In this document: piece by piece, positions 12,840 through 15,433 of the stretch
Numbering within the stretch: position 1 is the first letter of the stretch
Layout of the letters: each line of letters begins with the position of its first letter
Source: JBBRNV01 sp038227435
Lineage (GTDB): Bacteria > Patescibacteriota > Minisyncoccia > Phycocordibacterales > CALRBL01
DNA length: 15,433 nucleotides
Assembly (NCBI GenBank): GCA_038227435.1
Contig: JBBRPW010000015.1
Location: forward strand, 1 to 15,433
Direction of reading: 5' to 3'
Translations under genes and position numbers: made by a program
The notes under the pieces: generated by a model
The model's input: the letters and a program-made list of their open reading frames with translations, nothing else
Database searches by the model: none
Told to the model about the DNA's origin: nothing

Positions 12840-15377
12840 ATGAATAATTCTTCGAGCAGGTTTTCACTTTTTATGAAGGATCCTTTTAGAAATGCTGTTA
12901 AATTGGTGGTCTTTTCTTTAAAGGGTTTTTGGGTGATCGTGGTTAGAACAATAAAAAACCCCTCTTTTAAAAAGTTATTGCTTACCTGTTTAATCGTTGG
13001 TGCTATTTTTTTGGGGGGCATTGCTCTTTGGGCAGCAACACTTACCCTCCCCGACCTTGGATCATTTGATAGTCGTCTGGTTGGACAATCAACTAAAATA
13101 TACGACCGAACGGGGGAAATTCTGCTTTATGACATAAATCAAAATGTTCGTCGAACAGTTATTCCTTTTGATCAAATTTCAACAAACATGAAGCATGCAA
13201 CAGTTGCTATTGAAGACGACCAGTTCTATAGCCACCACGGAATTAGGATTGAATCTATTATTCGAGCGGTTCTTGCCAATATTTTTTCAGCCAAGTACAC
13301 ACAAGGAGGATCAACAATTACACAGCAGGTGATAAAAAACTCTTTACTAACGAGTGATAAAACAGTTACACGAAAAATAAAGGAGTGGATTCTCGCAATC
13401 AAACTAGAGAGGGCTATCGACAAAGACACTATTTTGAATCTATATCTCAACCAGGCGCCCTACGGAGGAAATATTTATGGTGTTGAAGAGGCGTCCCAAG
13501 CCTACTTCGGAATAAAATCGGCTGATCTTTCTATTTCTCAAGCTGCTTATTTATCTGCCATCCCTCAACAACCCCCTTATTATTCACCGTTTGGCAGACA
13601 CTTAGACGCCCTTGAACAAAGAAAAAACAACGTTCTTAAAAAAATGCTTGATTCAAAATTTATCTCTCAAGAAGAGTATTCAACAGCCCTGAATGAGAAG
13701 CCTGAATTTAAAACAAGAGGGGTTAATGCGCTTAAAGCTCCTCATTTTGTAATGTATGTTAGAGATTATTTAGCAGAAAAATACGGAGATGATGCGGTTG
13801 AAAACGGGGGTTTGAAAGTAATTACAACATTAAACTACGACCTTGAATCAAAAGCGGAAGATATTGTGGGTAAGTATGTGATAGCGAATAAAACAAAATT
13901 TAAAGCAGATAACGGAACCTTGGTTGCTGTTGACCCGGCAAATGGTCAAATATTAACCATGGTTGGATCTCGAGATTATTTCGATAAAGAAATTAATGGA
14001 AACTTTAATGTGGCTACCGCTCACCGACAACCAGGATCTGCTTTTAAGCCCTTTGTCTACTCAACCTTGTTTAATAAAGGATACACTCCTGACACTATTT
14101 TGTTCGATACAAAAACAGAATTTTCAGCCGGTTGTTCTCCAGAAGGGTTTCCTGTCCAGAAGGGTGCGCAGTGTTATTCTCCTCAAAACTACGAAGGAGG
14201 ATTTAAGGGGCCAATGACGGTTCGAGCTGCCATAGGAGAATCTAGAAACGTTCCCGCTGTTAAGGCGTTGTATTTAGCTGGTATTACAGACTCCTTAACC
14301 ACCGCAACAGCTATGGGTATTAATCAACTTGGTGGTGAAAATCAATACGGTCTTTCATTAGTACTTGGAGGTGCTGAGGTTGCCCCTTTGGACATCGCCG
14401 CAGCTTACGGAGTATTTGCGATGGGGGGAAAGAAAAACCCCGTAACAGCAATTTTGGAAGTGAAAGATAAAGATGGAAATATTTTAGAAAGCTTCTCTAC
14501 AAGCTCTGAACAGGTAATCCCTCGTCAATCAGCGCTTCTTATGAATGATATTTTGGCAGATAAATATGCTCGGGCCCCTATTTTTGGATCGAAATATTTT
14601 GGAGACAAGGATGTTGGAATGAAGACAGGAACAACAAACGATTCAAAAGATGCTTGGATTATTGGATATACCCCCCATATTTCTGTTGCATCATGGATGG
14701 GAAATAATAAAAACACACCGATGGTTCAAAAAGCTTCGGCCATTATTGTGGCCCCTATGTGGAAACAGTTTATGGATTACGCTCTTACAAAATTTCCAAG
14801 TGACAGAATTGAGCGTGCTGACCCTATCGATACATCTAATTTAAAACCAATCATGACTGGTGTTTGGCAAAACCCAGAAGGCTTACATGACATTCTTTAT
14901 TATGTAGACAAATCAAATCCTCTTGGCCCGGCGCCAAGCAATCCTGCCTCTGACCCTGCTTATAACAACTGGGAATATGGTGTTTCTAATTGGGCCCTTG
15001 CAAATGGGTATACTCCGGGAAGTGGGGTTGTTTCAACAAGTACCGATCCAGGAGCTGTTCTTGGAGGGGGAGGGACAGGTTCAAACCAAGTAATTCCCGT
15101 TCAAATTGTAACCCCTTCGTCAGGTCAAATTTATAAATCGAGTGATAAAATCACTACAACTCTAAACATGCCGGCACAGGGTGTTGTTGAGGTTGTTTAT
15201 TCTCTTAATAATAACTTTTTAGGTTCTTCGAATGTTTTTCCATTTTCAATAACCTTCTCACCTAATCAAAACAATCGTTTAGTGAGGGAAAATACTTTGG
15301 CGGTTAATGTCTTTGGTCAAAACGGAACACTTCTTGGAACAAACTTTGTAAGGTTTACGGTGAGCGACGTTCAGTAA
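12840..15377 (+). CDS. Class A penicillin-binding protein (transglycosylase and transpeptidase)
   Basis: This bifunctional enzyme polymerises lipid II into glycan strands and cross-links their peptides on the outer face of the membrane. It has 845 residues. A basic N-terminus and a membrane anchor at about 46-67 come first, with a weaker hydrophobic patch at 22-36. The GT51 transglycosylase follows (about 90-270): IEDDQFYSHHGI with catalytic Glu125, GGSTITQQ (156-163), RKIKEWILAIKLER (178-191) and NLYLNQAPYGG (200-210). The transpeptidase (about 355-650) has SAFK (400-403, nucleophile Ser400), SRN (468-470) and KTGTT (595-599), all intact. A Gly/Ser/Pro-rich linker (about 690-750) leads to an Ig-like beta domain (about 755-843). 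The symbol is left blank because pbp1A, ponA and mrcA names cannot be told apart. Together with glmS and the M23 protein it makes the window's wall-related set. Confidence 0.95.
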   Translation: MNNSSSRFSLFMKDPFRNAVKLVVFSLKGFWVIVVRTIKNPSFKKLLLTCLIVGAIFLGGIALWAATLTLPDLGSFDSRLVGQSTKIYDRTGEILLYDINQNVRRTVIPFDQISTNMKHATVAIEDDQFYSHHGIRIESIIRAVLANIFSAKYTQGGSTITQQVIKNSLLTSDKTVTRKIKEWILAIKLERAIDKDTILNLYLNQAPYGGNIYGVEEASQAYFGIKSADLSISQAAYLSAIPQQPPYYSPFGRHLDALEQRKNNVLKKMLDSKFISQEEYSTALNEKPEFKTRGVNALKAPHFVMYVRDYLAEKYGDDAVENGGLKVITTLNYDLESKAEDIVGKYVIANKTKFKADNGTLVAVDPANGQILTMVGSRDYFDKEINGNFNVATAHRQPGSAFKPFVYSTLFNKGYTPDTILFDTKTEFSAGCSPEGFPVQKGAQCYSPQNYEGGFKGPMTVRAAIGESRNVPAVKALYLAGITDSLTTATAMGINQLGGENQYGLSLVLGGAEVAPLDIAAAYGVFAMGGKKNPVTAILEVKDKDGNILESFSTSSEQVIPRQSALLMNDILADKYARAPIFGSKYFGDKDVGMKTGTTNDSKDAWIIGYTPHISVASWMGNNKNTPMVQKASAIIVAPMWKQFMDYALTKFPSDRIERADPIDTSNLKPIMTGVWQNPEGLHDILYYVDKSNPLGPAPSNPASDPAYNNWEYGVSNWALANGYTPGSGVVSTSTDPGAVLGGGGTGSNQVIPVQIVTPSSGQIYKSSDKITTTLNMPAQGVVEVVYSLNNNFLGSSNVFPFSITFSPNQNNRLVRENTLAVNVFGQNGTLLGTNFVRFTVSDVQ

Positions 15378-15433
15378 AAGACTACTTGATCAGAACTTTA
15401 TAGAAATTAGTAAATATTTAAAAAATCTTTATC

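Noticed and set aside
7438..15377. A defence system, mobile element or CRISPR array
   Set aside because: All genes are housekeeping or envelope functions; no transposase, integrase, nuclease cassette or spaced direct repeats are visible.

Overview
This is a compact, AT-rich bacterial window with 12 protein genes and about 90% coding density. It most resembles a Patescibacteria (Candidate Phyla Radiation) genome, probably of the parcubacterial kind. That placement is inference. It rests on very short gaps, several proteins shorter than usual (a 240-residue HolA, a 161-residue RuvC), a DNA polymerase I with its proofreading domain deleted, heavy CGA use for arginine, and no Shine-Dalgarno motif before any start. 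No rRNA, tRNA, CRISPR array, insertion sequence or phage gene is visible.

Layout, left to right. Bases 1-160 hold nested inverted repeats that look like the 3' part of a structured RNA cut by the window edge. Three plus-strand genes follow: a rhamnosyltransferase-like protein, glmS (glucosamine-6-phosphate synthase) and an M23-fold metallopeptidase. A minus-strand replication and tRNA-modification block comes next, transcribed tsaE, polA, holA. It diverges from a plus-strand pilB/gspE-type pilus assembly ATPase. pilB converges on ruvB (minus). Between ruvB and the divergent ruvC is the only long gap, 527 bases. It holds what looks like an unrecognised structured RNA gene of about 310 nt with its own promoter and terminator. 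After ruvC come a very acidic 84-residue protein, tyrS (minus) and a large bifunctional class A penicillin-binding protein (plus) that nearly fills the rest.

Functionally, glmS feeds amino-sugar precursors to peptidoglycan, the penicillin-binding protein polymerises and cross-links it, and the M23 protein may hydrolyse it. polA, holA, ruvB and ruvC cover replication, repair and Holliday junction processing, although ruvA is not here. tsaE and tyrS serve tRNA modification and charging. pilB powers a type IV pilus-like machine.

Two points stand out. First, most genes have a -10-like hexamer (TATACT three times, plus close variants) ending 6-8 nt before the start codon, so transcription should begin at or next to the start codon. 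Together with the absence of Shine-Dalgarno motifs this suggests widespread leaderless mRNAs. Second, the ruvB-ruvC gap carries a nested set of helices, including a 25-nt inverted repeat with 22 matches, that fits none of the common bacterial RNAs I could check by eye.
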